Positions 8,030 through 16,135 of a stretch of 64,000 nucleotides of DNA are shown piece by piece. The stretch is from Parvibaculum sp049671045 (GTDB lineage: Bacteria; Pseudomonadota; Alphaproteobacteria; Parvibaculales; Parvibaculaceae). Location of the stretch: NCBI RefSeq assembly GCF_049671045.1, contig NZ_JBATUH010000017.1, positions 11,432 through 75,431 on the forward strand, written 5' to 3'. Position 1 is the stretch's first letter. Each line of letters starts with the position of its first letter. A program made the position numbers and the translations under genes. The notes under the pieces were generated by a model that had not been told where the DNA came from, made no database searches, and saw only the letters and a program-made list of their open reading frames with translations.

Positions 8030-8992
8030 TCAGCTCGCTCCCGTTATCGCGCGGGCAAACGCATCCGCCTCGAAGGTCTGGAGATCGTCGATCTGCTCGC
8101 CCACGCCGATCATGTGGACGGGAAGCCCGAAGCGGCTCGCAATCGCGACGAGAATGCCGCCGCGCGCCGTGCCGTCGAGCTTCGTCATCACGAGGCCGGT
8201 GACATTGGCGATCTTGCCGAAGATCTCGACCTGGTTGACGGCATTCTGTCCGGTCGTCGCATCGAGGACGAGAAGCGTCGCATGGGGCGTCTCGGGATCG
8301 AGCTTGCGCATGACGCGCACGATCTTCTCGAGTTCGGCCATGAGGTCGGTCTTGTTCTGGAGGCGGCCGGCCGTGTCGACGAGAAGGAGGTCCGTTCCTT
8401 CCTGCTTCGCGCGGGCAAGCGCCTCATAGGCGAGCCCGGCCGCGTCGCCGCCGACCTTGGTGGTGACGACAGGGGCGCCGATGCGCTCGCCCCAGACCTT
8501 GAGCTGCTCGACGGCGGCGGCGCGGAACGTATCGCCTGCGGCGAGCATCACGCTCTTGCCGTCGCGTTTGGCGCGGGCGGCGATCTTCGCCGCCGTCGTC
8601 GTCTTGCCGGCGCCATTGACGCCGACCATCAGCACGACGAAGGGTTTTTTCGTGGCGTCAATGACGAAGGGCTGTTCGACCGGCGCGAGAACCTTGGCGA
8701 TCTCTTCGGCGAGGATCGTGCGGATTTCCTCCGGCGTCACTTCCTTGTTGTAGCGGTCGCGGCCGACAGCCTCGGTGATGGCAAGCGCGGTGTCGACGCC
8801 GAGATCGGCGGCGATGAGCAGCTCCTCCAGCTCGTCGAGCGTCGCCTGATCGAGCTTCCTCTTCGTGAAGATGCCGGTGATGCCGTCCGAAATGGTTCGC
8901 GTCGAGCGTGCGAGCCCTTCCTTCATCCGCTGAAAGAGGGAACGCTTCTTCTGCTGCTCCTGCACTTCGCCCGTCTCGTTCATGCCGCACAC
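8030..8992 (-). CDS. ftsY: Signal recognition particle receptor FtsY
   Basis: SRP receptor GTPase, 320 residues. The N and G domains are intact: GVNGAGKTTTAAKIA (G1), DTAGRLQNKTDLMAELEKI (G3) and TKLDGTARGG (G4). The long acidic A domain of E. coli FtsY is missing; only a short basic N-terminal segment precedes the NG core, as in many Alphaproteobacteria. It partners Ffh, encoded about 3 kb away, to target nascent membrane proteins to the translocon. The gene overlaps mtaB by 13 bases and is probably translationally coupled. Confidence 0.97.
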   Translation of the reverse strand: MCGMNETGEVQEQQKKRSLFQRMKEGLARSTRTISDGITGIFTKRKLDQATLDELEELLIAADLGVDTALAITEAVGRDRYNKEVTPEEIRTILAEEIAKVLAPVEQPFVIDATKKPFVVLMVGVNGAGKTTTAAKIAARAKRDGKSVMLAAGDTFRAAAVEQLKVWGERIGAPVVTTKVGGDAAGLAYEALARAKQEGTDLLLVDTAGRLQNKTDLMAELEKIVRVMRKLDPETPHATLLVLDATTGQNAVNQVEIFGKIANVTGLVMTKLDGTARGGILVAIASRFGLPVHMIGVGEQIDDLQTFEADAFARAITGAS

Positions 8993-10245
8993 TGGCCCTG
9001 GAAGGAGACGCCATCATGGGCGGCGAGGCGGACGTCGAGGATCTCGCCCGGGCGCACGCTCGCATTGACGAGGTGAACGGGCGTGAACTGGTTCGTGCGG
9101 CCGAGCGTCTCGCTTTCCATGAGCACGGTCCGCGTCGTTCCGACGCCCTCCTCGAGGTGGAGGCGGACACGTTCGGCGCCCTTGGCACGCAGGCGCTCGG
9201 CGCGGGACTTGATGACGGCGCGATCGACCTGCGGCATGCGCGCGGCGGGCGTGCCGGGACGCGGCGAGAAGGGGAAGACGTGCAGCCAGGTGAGGCCGCA
9301 TTCATCGACAAGGCGCAGCGTGTTCTCGAACATTTCCTCGGTCTCTGTCGGGAAGCCCGCGATGAAATCGGCGCCGAAGACGATGTCGGGCCGGAGGCGG
9401 CGCGCCTCGATGCAGAAGCGGATCGAGTCCTCGCGCAGATGCCGGCGCTTCATGCGCTTCAGGATCATGTTGTCGCCCGACTGAAGCGAGAGATGGAGAT
9501 GCGGCATAAGCCGCTCCTCGTCGGCGATGAGGCGCATGAGTTCGTCGTCGGCCTCGATCGAGTCGATCGAGGACAGCCTGAGCCGCTCGAGTTCCGGCAC
9601 GAGCTTCAGGATGCGGCGGGCGAGATTGCCGAGGCTCGGATGGCCGGGAAGGTCGCTGCCATAGGAGGTGATGTCGACGCCGGTGAGCACGACTTCCTTG
9701 TAGCCCGCCTCGACGAGGGTGCGGACCTGCGCCACGACCTCGCCCGCGGCGACGCTTCGCGAATTGCCGCGGCCATAGGGAATGATGCAGAAGGTGCAGC
9801 GATGGTCGCAGCCGTTCTGCACCTGCACGAAGGCGCGGGCGCGGCCTTCGAAACCGTGAACGAGATGGCCGGCCGTTTCGCGCACCGACATGATGTCGTT
9901 GACGATGACCTTTTCGTTCGAGTGGAGAGCGACGGCAGGCTGCCAGCTTTCGGCCTTCATCTTCTCGTCATTGCCGAGGACGAGATCGACCTCGGGCATC
10001 TGCGCGAATTCGGCGGGCGCGATCTGCGCCGCGCAGCCGGTGACAATGATGCGCGCTTCCGGGTGCTCGCGCCGCGCCTTGCGGATCGCCTGGCGCGCCT
10101 GGCGCACGGCTTCGTTCGTCACCGCGCAGGTGTTGAAGATGATCGCGCCTTCGAGCCCGGCCTTTTCGGCGTGTTCCTTCATCACCTCGGATTCATAGGC
10201 GTTGAGGCGGCAGCCGAAGGTGACGACATCGGAAGGCTTCTTCAT
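8980..10245 (-). CDS. mtaB: tRNA t6A37 methylthiotransferase MtaB
   Basis: A 421-residue radical-SAM methylthiotransferase that converts t6A to ms2t6A at position 37 of tRNAs. The N-terminal UPF0004 domain starts with FGCRLNAYESE (cluster-ligand cysteine), has further cysteines in NTCAVTNEA and TGCAAQIAP, and is followed by the radical SAM motif CDHRCTFCIIPYGRGNSRS. A C-terminal TRAM-like segment ends the protein. The GCRLNAYES start and overall size favour MtaB over MiaB or RimO. It overlaps dapF upstream by 4 bases and ftsY downstream by 13. Confidence 0.95.
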   Translation of the reverse strand: MKKPSDVVTFGCRLNAYESEVMKEHAEKAGLEGAIIFNTCAVTNEAVRQARQAIRKARREHPEARIIVTGCAAQIAPAEFAQMPEVDLVLGNDEKMKAESWQPAVALHSNEKVIVNDIMSVRETAGHLVHGFEGRARAFVQVQNGCDHRCTFCIIPYGRGNSRSVAAGEVVAQVRTLVEAGYKEVVLTGVDITSYGSDLPGHPSLGNLARRILKLVPELERLRLSSIDSIEADDELMRLIADEERLMPHLHLSLQSGDNMILKRMKRRHLREDSIRFCIEARRLRPDIVFGADFIAGFPTETEEMFENTLRLVDECGLTWLHVFPFSPRPGTPAARMPQVDRAVIKSRAERLRAKGAERVRLHLEEGVGTTRTVLMESETLGRTNQFTPVHLVNASVRPGEILDVRLAAHDGVSFQGQCAA

Positions 10246-11114
10246 GCCACGACTCCACCGGCGAGAAGGCGCGGATCGAGATCGCCTTCAAACTCGAAGG
10301 TGACCGGGCCCGTCATGTAGACGTGATTGTCCGCCTCGCGCCATTCGATCTCGAGATCGCCGCCGGGAAGCGTGACCGTCACCTTGCGCGCGGTGAGGCG
10401 CTTGCGGACACCGGCGACGGCAGCGGCGCAGGCGCCCGTTCCGCAGGCAAGCGTGAGCCCGGCGCCGCGCTCCCAGACGCGCAGCTTGATGTGATCGGGG
10501 GCGAGGACTTCCGCAACCGAGATGTTGGCCCGCTCGGGAAAGAGCGGATGGTTCTCGAGCATGGGGCCGATGCGCGCGAGGTCGATCGCGTCCGCATCCT
10601 TCACGAAGAAGATCGCGTGCGGATTGCCCATGCTGACGACGCCGGGCGAATGCATGACGGGATTGCCGAGCGGCCCGACCTCAAGCTCGATCGAGCGCGT
10701 ATCGGCGAATTCCTCCGACAGCGGGATCTCGTTCCACTTCAGCCTCGGCTCGCCCATGTCGACGGTAATGCGCCCGTCGCCCGCATCGAAGCAGACGACC
10801 GGCCCCGACGGCGTCTCGAGGCGGATTTCCTTCCTGCCCGTTTCGTCCATGAGCAGCCGGCCGACGCAGCGCGTGGCATTGCCGCAGGCGCCGACCACCG
10901 AGCCGTCGGCATTGCGGATGCCCATATAGGCGTCGCCGTCGCCGCGAGGGCGCTCGATGGTGATGAGCTGGTCGCAGCCGACGCCCTTTTCGCGGTCGGC
11001 GATGGCGCGGGTCTGCGTTTCGGAGAGGGCAAGCGGCGTCTCGCGGACGTCCAGCACGACGAAGTCGTTGCCGAGCCCGTTCATCTTCCGGAAATGCGTG
11101 CGCGCCGTCACCAT
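10242..11114 (-). CDS. dapF: Diaminopimelate epimerase
   Basis: A 290-residue pyridoxal-phosphate-independent epimerase interconverting LL- and meso-diaminopimelate in lysine and peptidoglycan synthesis. Motifs: KMNGLGNDFVVLD at the N-terminus, active-site cysteine in ACGNATRCVG, and the second in ACGTGACAAAVAG. Size matches the family (about 275-290). It is the first gene of the minus-strand dapF-mtaB-ftsY-yciB string and faces the CinA-like gene across a 131-base divergent promoter region. Confidence 0.97.
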   Translation of the reverse strand: MVTARTHFRKMNGLGNDFVVLDVRETPLALSETQTRAIADREKGVGCDQLITIERPRGDGDAYMGIRNADGSVVGACGNATRCVGRLLMDETGRKEIRLETPSGPVVCFDAGDGRITVDMGEPRLKWNEIPLSEEFADTRSIELEVGPLGNPVMHSPGVVSMGNPHAIFFVKDADAIDLARIGPMLENHPLFPERANISVAEVLAPDHIKLRVWERGAGLTLACGTGACAAAVAGVRKRLTARKVTVTLPGGDLEIEWREADNHVYMTGPVTFEFEGDLDPRLLAGGVVA

Positions 11115-11245
11115 GATGGCCGCTTATATGGCGCTTTTCGCCCCGAAATGCCAGTTGATTGCCGCTTTGTGGGCGGGCGCTCTGGCGGTTAGTGTCTCCC
11201 TGTTGCCACTTGATGATGCCACCGGGCTGCCAAAGGAGGAACGGC

Positions 11246-11734
11246 ATGCAGGAATTATTGCCCATCGCGGAGAGGATCGGGGCGCGGCTCAAGGAGCGCG
11301 GCGAGACCATCGCCGTCTCGGAATCCTCGACCGGCGGGCTCATGTCGGCGGCGCTTCTGTCGGTTCCGGGGGCGTCGGCCTATTATCTCGGCGGCGCCGT
11401 CGTCTATACGCAGAAGGCGCGGCGCGTGCTCATCGACCTTCCCGACGAGGCCATCGTCGCGGCAAAGGCGCAGAAACCCTTGAGCGAGCCCTTCGTCCTT
11501 CTCCTCGGCCGGACGCTCCGGGCCGAGTTTGCGGCCGACTGGGCGCTTGCCGAGATCGGCGCCACGGGCCCCGCGGGCAGTCGTTACGGAGATCCGGCGG
11601 GCACGGGCTGCCTCGCTCTCGTCGGGCCGGTCGAGCAGAGCCTCACCGTCTCCACGGGCAGCGACGACCGCATCGCCAACATGCGCGCCTTCGCGCGGAC
11701 CGGGCTTGAACTCCTTCTCAAAAATCTTATTTGA
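11246..11734 (+). CDS. CinA C-terminal-type amidase (nicotinamide-nucleotide amidase, PncC-like)
   Basis: A 162-residue stand-alone CinA C-terminal domain. Family members deamidate NMN to NaMN in pyridine nucleotide salvage. The conserved IAVSESSTGGLMSAALLSVPGAS segment and the later GATGPAGSRYGDPAGTGCLALV region are present. Start ATG at 11246 has a strong AAGGAGGA site 6 bases upstream; the open frame extending further left is not supported. One deviation is AEIGATGP where AxxGIAGP is common, which may affect activity. It is transcribed away from dapF. Confidence 0.88.
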   Translation: MQELLPIAERIGARLKERGETIAVSESSTGGLMSAALLSVPGASAYYLGGAVVYTQKARRVLIDLPDEAIVAAKAQKPLSEPFVLLLGRTLRAEFAADWALAEIGATGPAGSRYGDPAGTGCLALVGPVEQSLTVSTGSDDRIANMRAFARTGLELLLKNLI

Positions 11735-11765
11735 AATCAGGCGGTTATCTTTAGGTGGTCTGTTT

Positions 11766-11784
11766 GCCGGGCGTAAAGCCCGGC
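11766..11784 (+). other. GCCGGGC/GCCCGGC hairpin
   Basis: A perfect 7-bp stem (GCCGGGC, loop GTAAA, GCCCGGC) lies between the CinA-like gene and the 69-aa gene. It is followed by CAAAT rather than a T run, so it is a weak terminator or an RNA-processing element at best. Confidence 0.45.
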
Positions 11785-11804
11785 GCAAATCGGGAGGTTC
11801 CGGC

Positions 11805-12014
11805 ATGAATCAGAACCCGCATCTCAATCCCTTCGAGGCGCGTCTCCGGGACAAGCCGAGGCCGCTTGCCTCTCTCGGCCGCCTCGCCCCGCAATTCAAG
11901 GCGCAGCGCGAGGGCGGTCTTGCCAGTCTTCTCTACCGCGAGGCCGCAATGAGGCAGAAGGCGGCGCGCGAAGCCGTGCGGCGGGCAAGGTTCCCGCGAG
12001 GCGAGTTCCGGTAA
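11805..12014 (+). CDS. Small basic hypothetical protein (69 aa)
   Basis: A 69-residue, Arg-rich soluble protein preceded by a GGGAGG ribosome site 7 bases before the ATG. It carries the phrase NPFEARLRDKPRPLASLGRL and a predicted helical Ala/Arg-rich C-terminus. No family is recognised with certainty. The ribosome site, normal codon composition and position in an otherwise empty gap support a real gene. It lies between the CinA-like gene and ffh, with a 199-base gap before ffh. Confidence 0.55.
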   Translation: MNQNPHLNPFEARLRDKPRPLASLGRLAPQFKAQREGGLASLLYREAAMRQKAAREAVRRARFPRGEFR

Positions 12015-12213
12015 ATCGCCGGGCCGTGGCGGTGCGCCCGCGCTTCGGGCGCCGGTTGACTCTCGCCCGCCGCGGCTCTAGTTTCCGCACCGACTTTCGG
12101 GACATTGTTGCGCCCCGATCCGCCCGAGGCATGGAGCCCGGGTCAACATCCGCCGACGAGGGTTCGTTCGCGGGTGCTTTTTTGCTTTGTGTGGACAGGA
12201 CCGGCGAAAGCCC

Positions 12214-13743
12214 ATGTTCGAAAACCTGACAGGCCGTCTCGGCGACGTCTTTTCCAAGCTCAGAGGGCGCGGCGCGCTCTCCGAGAAGGACGTCGACGAG
12301 GCCATGCGCGAGGTCCGCAGGGCGCTGCTCGAAGCGGATGTGGCGCTGCCGGTCGTCAAGGACTTCATCGACAAGGTGAAGGCGCGCGCGGTCGGCGCCG
12401 AGGTTCTCAAATCGGTGACGCCGGGCCAGCAGGTCATCAAGATCGTCCATGACGAGCTTGTCGAGATGCTCGGGGGCACGGCCGACACCTCGATCTCGCT
12501 GCACGCGGCGCCGCCCGTCGCCATCATGATGGTCGGCCTTCAGGGCTCCGGCAAAACGACCTCGACGGCGAAGATCGCCCGCCGCTTCCAGGAGCGCGAC
12601 AAGCGCCGCGTGCTCATGGCCTCGCTCGATACGCGCCGCCCGGCCGCGCAGGAGCAGCTCAAGATTCTCGGCGAGCAGACCGGCGTTCCCACGCTGCCGA
12701 TCATCGCCGGCCAGCAGCCGGTGCAGATCGCCCGCCGCGCGATCGAGGCGGCGCGTCTGGGCGGCTATGACATCGTCATGCTCGATACGGCCGGCCGCAT
12801 CCATATCGACGAAGCGCTGATGGCCGAGGTCGCGGAGGTTCGCGACGCCGCCCAGCCGACCGAAACGCTTCTCGTCGCCGACAGCCTGACGGGACAGGAC
12901 GCCGTCAATGTCGCGCAGCACTTCAAGGATCGCATCGGCGTCACCGGTATCGTCCTGACACGGACGGATGGCGACGGGCGCGGCGGCGCGGCGCTTTCGA
13001 TGCGCGCCGTCACGGGCGTTCCGATCAAGCTTCTCGGCACCGGCGAAAAGCTCGATCAGCTCGAGGATTTCCGCGCCGAGCGCGTGGCGGGCCGCATTCT
13101 CGGCATGGGCGACGTCGTCAGCCTCGTCGAAAAGGCGGCCGAGACGATCGACGCCGAAAAGGCGCAGAAGATCGCGGCCAGAATGAAGAAGGGCCAGTTC
13201 GATCTCGACGATCTGGCCGAACAGCTCGCGCAGATGAAGCGCATGGGCGGCATGAAGGGCGTGCTCGGCATGTTGCCCGGCGTCGCCAAGGCGCAGGCGC
13301 AGATGGCGAACGCGCATATGGATGACCGCGTCATCAAGCGGCAGGCGGCGATCATCTCGTCGATGACCAGGGCCGAGCGGCGCAATCCGGCGCTGCTCAA
13401 CGCCAGCCGCAAGCGGCGCATCGCGGCGGGCTCGGGTACCGAGGTGCAGGAGATCAACCGGCTTCTCAAGCTCCATCGCCAGATGGCCGACATGATGAAG
13501 ATGATGGCGCGCCAGAAGGGCGGCGGCCTTCTCGGCAAGCTCTTCGGCGGCGGCATGCCGGAGCTTCCGCCCGAACTTGCGAATAATCCCGAAGCGCTGA
13601 AGGACATGCTGCCGAAGGGCGGCCTTCCCGGCGGGCTGCCGGGACTTTCGGGCGGCGGATTGCCGGGGCTTCCCGGTCTTCCGGGCGGCCGGCCCGGGTT
13701 TCCCGGCTTGCCGGGTCTGCCCGCGGGCAAAAAGAAGAAATGA
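12214..13743 (+). CDS. ffh: Signal recognition particle protein Ffh
   Basis: SRP54 homologue, 509 residues. The NG domain shows GLQGSGKTTSTAKIA (G1), DTAGRIHIDEALM (G3) and TRTDGDGRGGAALS (G4), and is followed by the methionine-rich M domain (QMKRMGGMKGVLGMLPG, MADMMKMMARQKGGG). After about residue 465 comes a low-complexity Gly/Pro/Leu tail with collagen-like GLPGLPG triplets ending in KKKK, making the protein longer than E. coli Ffh (453). The ATG at 12214 begins the canonical MFENLTGRLGDVFSKL. It binds 4.5S RNA and signal sequences and docks with FtsY. No SRP RNA gene was recognised nearby. Confidence 0.97.
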   Translation: MFENLTGRLGDVFSKLRGRGALSEKDVDEAMREVRRALLEADVALPVVKDFIDKVKARAVGAEVLKSVTPGQQVIKIVHDELVEMLGGTADTSISLHAAPPVAIMMVGLQGSGKTTSTAKIARRFQERDKRRVLMASLDTRRPAAQEQLKILGEQTGVPTLPIIAGQQPVQIARRAIEAARLGGYDIVMLDTAGRIHIDEALMAEVAEVRDAAQPTETLLVADSLTGQDAVNVAQHFKDRIGVTGIVLTRTDGDGRGGAALSMRAVTGVPIKLLGTGEKLDQLEDFRAERVAGRILGMGDVVSLVEKAAETIDAEKAQKIAARMKKGQFDLDDLAEQLAQMKRMGGMKGVLGMLPGVAKAQAQMANAHMDDRVIKRQAAIISSMTRAERRNPALLNASRKRRIAAGSGTEVQEINRLLKLHRQMADMMKMMARQKGGGLLGKLFGGGMPELPPELANNPEALKDMLPKGGLPGGLPGLSGGGLPGLPGLPGGRPGFPGLPGLPAGKKKK

Positions 13744-13806
13744 GTTTCGCGGGGGCGCCCCCCGCAATCGGTTCAGTTCCAGTTTCACTGAAAGGCAGAA
13801 ACAAAC

Positions 13807-14181
13807 ATGGCTCTCAAGATCAGGCTCGCCCGTGGCGGCGCGAAGAAGCGTCCCGTCTACCGCATCGTCATCGCCGACACGCGCTCGCCGCGCGACGGCC
13901 GCTTCATCGAGAAGATCGGCACCTTCAATCCGACGCTTCCCAAGGATCACAAGGAGCGCCTCGCGCTCGACCTCGAGCGCGCGAAGCACTGGCTCTCGGT
14001 CGGTGCCGTTCCGACCGATCGCGTCGAGCGTTTCCTCGATGGCGCGGGCCTCCTGAAGCGCACGACGAAGAACAATCCGGAAAAGGCGAAGCCCAAGGCG
14101 AAGGCGCAGGAGCGTCTGGCCGCCGCTGCCGCCGCCGCGGAAGAGGCGAAGGCCGCCGCCGAAGCTCCGGCCGAGGCCTGA
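13807..14181 (+). CDS. rpsP: 30S ribosomal protein S16
   Basis: Ribosomal protein S16, 124 residues. The conserved core ALKIRLARGGAKKRPVYRIV and GTFNPTLPKDHKERLALDLERAKHWL is intact. The C-terminus is extended by an Ala/Glu/Lys-rich tail of about 40 residues, which is common in Alphaproteobacteria. First gene of the rpsP-rimM-trmD-rplS set; a GC-rich hairpin (GCGGGG/CCCCGC near 13750-13766) lies in the 63-base gap after ffh without a T run. Confidence 0.97.
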   Translation: MALKIRLARGGAKKRPVYRIVIADTRSPRDGRFIEKIGTFNPTLPKDHKERLALDLERAKHWLSVGAVPTDRVERFLDGAGLLKRTTKNNPEKAKPKAKAQERLAAAAAAAEEAKAAAEAPAEA

Positions 14182-14206
14182 GGCACGGCCCGCGTCCACT
14201 GAGCCC

Positions 14207-14770
14207 ATGGCAGGCACGCAGCAGAAGAGGGTCTGTCTCGGCGTCATCGTGGGCGCGCATGGCGTGCGCGGCCTCGTGCGGGTGAAGCCCTTCACGGAGG
14301 AACCGGAAGGGCTTGCCGCCTATGGGCCGGTCGAGACGAAGGACGGGTCGCGCCGCTTCGGGATCGAGGTGACGGGGCTTGCCAAGGGCACAGTCATCTG
14401 CCGGCTCGAAGGGGTCGGGGACCGGGACGAGGCGGAGCGGCTGCGCGGGACGGAGCTTTACGTCGATCGCGCGCGGCTCCCCGAGGCGGGTGACGAGGAC
14501 GTCTGGTATCACGCCGACCTGATCGGGCTCGCAGCCATCGGCAAGGATGGGCGCGATTTCGGAAAGGTCGTCGCGGTACAGAATTTCGGCGCGGGCGATC
14601 TCCTCGAGATCGAGCCACCGGAAGGCGGGCCGACGGTCTATCTGCCCTTCACGGGCGAGAACGTGCCCGCGATCGAACCCGAAGCCGGGCGGCTCGTCAT
14701 CGATCCGCCGGGCGGCCTCTTCGACGAGGCGCCGGGCGAGGACGGCGCCGGGGAGGGCCGGGATGGCTGA
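14207..14770 (+). CDS. rimM: Ribosome maturation factor RimM
   Basis: A 187-residue 16S rRNA processing factor that binds S19 during 30S head assembly. The N-terminal RimM domain begins CLGVIVGAHGVRGLVRVKPF, and the PRC-barrel domain follows with WYHADLIGLAA and FGAGDLLEIEPPEGGP. Length is normal. The 3' end overlaps trmD by 8 bases. It follows rpsP by 25 bases in the classical ribosomal operon order. Confidence 0.96.
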   Translation: MAGTQQKRVCLGVIVGAHGVRGLVRVKPFTEEPEGLAAYGPVETKDGSRRFGIEVTGLAKGTVICRLEGVGDRDEAERLRGTELYVDRARLPEAGDEDVWYHADLIGLAAIGKDGRDFGKVVAVQNFGAGDLLEIEPPEGGPTVYLPFTGENVPAIEPEAGRLVIDPPGGLFDEAPGEDGAGEGRDG

Positions 14771-15485
14771 GGCGTGGGAGGCCACGGTTCTGACGCTCTT
14801 CCCGGAGATGTTTCCAGGACCGCTCGGCATTTCGCTGGCCGGGCGGGCGCTCGAGGCGGGCATCTGGCGGCTCGATGCGGTGGACATACGCGGCTTTGCG
14901 CGCGATAAGCACCGCACGGTCGACGACACGCCTTCGGGCGGCGGGCCCGGCATGGTCATGCGGGCCGATGTGATGGCGGCGGCGGTCGATGCGGTTCATC
15001 CCGCGCAATCGCTCAAGCCATTGATTTACTTGAGCCCTCGTGGCGCGCCGCTGACGCAGGCGCGCGTGAGGGATCTGGCGGCGGGGCCGGGGGTCACGCT
15101 GGTCTGCGGGCGCTTCGAGGGGCTCGACGAGCGGGTCATCGAGGCGCGCGGCATGGAAGAGGTGAGCCTGGGGGACTTCGTGCTCTCCGGCGGGGAGCCT
15201 GCGGCGATCGCCCTGCTCGATGCGGCGGTCAGGCTTCTTCCCGGCGTGATGGGCAAGGAGGCGTCCGGCGAGGACGAGAGTTTCGAGAGCGGATTGCTCG
15301 AATATCCGCATTACACGCGGCCCCAGATTTTCGAGGGACGCGAGATCCCGGCGGTTCTGACCTCCGGCGATCACGGGAAGATCAAGGCCTGGCGGCGTGC
15401 CATGGCCGAGGCGTTGACGAAGGAAAGGCGGCCTGATCTCTGGGGGAATTTTCTCAAGAGAAAAGCCAAAGACAGTCGCCAGTGA
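14763..15485 (+). CDS. trmD: tRNA (guanine-N1)-methyltransferase TrmD
   Basis: A 240-residue SPOUT-class enzyme methylating G37 of tRNAs reading CNN codons. Characteristic sequences are TLFPEMFPGPLGISLAGRAL, DDTPSGGGPGMVMRADV, the knot region LVCGRFEGLDERVIE and SLGDFVLSGGEPAAIALLDA, and the C-terminal YPHYTRPQIFEGREIP. The start at 14763 (MAEAWEATVLTLFPEM) lies inside the rimM 3' end; the longer open frame upstream is a shadow of rimM. Confidence 0.97.
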   Translation: MAEAWEATVLTLFPEMFPGPLGISLAGRALEAGIWRLDAVDIRGFARDKHRTVDDTPSGGGPGMVMRADVMAAAVDAVHPAQSLKPLIYLSPRGAPLTQARVRDLAAGPGVTLVCGRFEGLDERVIEARGMEEVSLGDFVLSGGEPAAIALLDAAVRLLPGVMGKEASGEDESFESGLLEYPHYTRPQIFEGREIPAVLTSGDHGKIKAWRRAMAEALTKERRPDLWGNFLKRKAKDSRQ

Positions 15486-15513
15486 CATTGAAGTGTGATA
15501 ATGAAGCGCGCTT

Positions 15514-15559
15514 CCGGACGGGTAAAAACCCGGCAAGGCCCTTTCGGGCACGGGTCCGG
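15514..15559 (+). promoter_or_regulatory. Candidate structured leader of rplS
   Basis: The 100-base trmD-rplS gap can fold into a three-way junction. The outer stem is CCGGAC (15514-15519) with GTCCGG (15554-15559). Inside are hairpin GGGT-AAAA-ACCC (15520-15531) and hairpin GCCC-TTTC-GGGC (15538-15549). It sits 26 bases before the rplS ATG. Ribosomal protein leaders that bind the encoded protein are known for L19 in other phyla; a role here is inference. Confidence 0.45.
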
Positions 15560-15585
15560 CGCCTTCAATACCTGAGGTTAGACAG

Positions 15586-15978
15586 ATGAATATCATTGAG
15601 CAGCTCGAGCAGGAGCAGATGGGAACGCTCTCCAACGGCAAGGAGATTCCCGATTTCGCGCCCGGCGATACGCTGATCGTCAATGTGAAGGTCGTCGAAG
15701 GCGAGCGTTCGCGCGTGCAGGCCTATGAGGGCGTGTGCATCGCCCGCTCTGGCGCCGGCCTCAACGAGAACTTCACCGTCCGCAAGATTTCCTATGGCGA
15801 GGGCGTGGAGCGCGTTTTCCCGATCTACAGCCCGCTCGTCGACTCGATCAAGGTGGTGCGCCGTGGCCGTGTGCGCCGTGCGAAGCTTTATTATCTGCGC
15901 GGGCGCCGTGGCAAGTCGGCCCGAATTGTCGAGAAGCAGGACAACAAAGCCCGCTCGCAAGAGAACGGCGCCGCCTGA
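15586..15978 (+). CDS. rplS: 50S ribosomal protein L19
   Basis: Ribosomal protein L19, 130 residues. Conserved segments are FAPGDTLIVNVKVVEGERSR, QAYEGVCIARSG, the GEGVERVFPIYSPLVDSIKV region and the C-terminal VRRAKLYYLRGRRGKSARI. L19 sits at the 30S-50S interface. Start ATG follows a GAGGTTAGACAG leader; a candidate structured leader lies upstream and a strong terminator follows at 16011. Confidence 0.97.
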   Translation: MNIIEQLEQEQMGTLSNGKEIPDFAPGDTLIVNVKVVEGERSRVQAYEGVCIARSGAGLNENFTVRKISYGEGVERVFPIYSPLVDSIKVVRRGRVRRAKLYYLRGRRGKSARIVEKQDNKARSQENGAA

Positions 15979-16010
15979 ATTCGTCCGCAGACGATAAGAC
16001 GAGACGCATG

Positions 16011-16046
16011 AAGCGGGCAGGGCGCGAGCCCCGTGCCCGCTTTTCG
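16011..16046 (+). terminator. Rho-independent terminator after rplS
   Basis: Stem AAGCGGGCA (16011-16019) pairs with TGCCCGCTT (16034-16042), with an internal GGGC/GCCC extension, followed by TTTTCGCTTT. It lies 32 bases after the rplS stop and separates the ribosomal operon from leuC. Confidence 0.8.
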
Positions 16047-16135
16047 CTTTCGACGCCTGCGAAAATGTGAATTGGGGAACCGACGGAGCCCGGGAATCGA
16101 ACCGGATTCAGGCTCCCGGACAAGGAGTGAAGAAG

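Noticed and set aside
12015..12213. Possible SRP (4.5S) RNA gene upstream of ffh
   Set aside because: The conserved SRP tetraloop and internal-loop pattern is not seen; only a GCGCCCG/CGGGCGC hairpin (12034-12052) is present.
11896..14295. 799-codon minus-strand open frame opposite ffh and rpsP
   Set aside because: Antisense shadow produced by high GC at third codon positions; ffh and rpsP on the other strand are unambiguous.
16092..16103. GGGAATCGAACC, resembling the reverse complement of a tRNA T-arm
   Set aside because: No acceptor stem, anticodon arm or CCA context can be built around it on either strand; it lies in the leuC leader within a GGAGCC/GGCTCC pairing.
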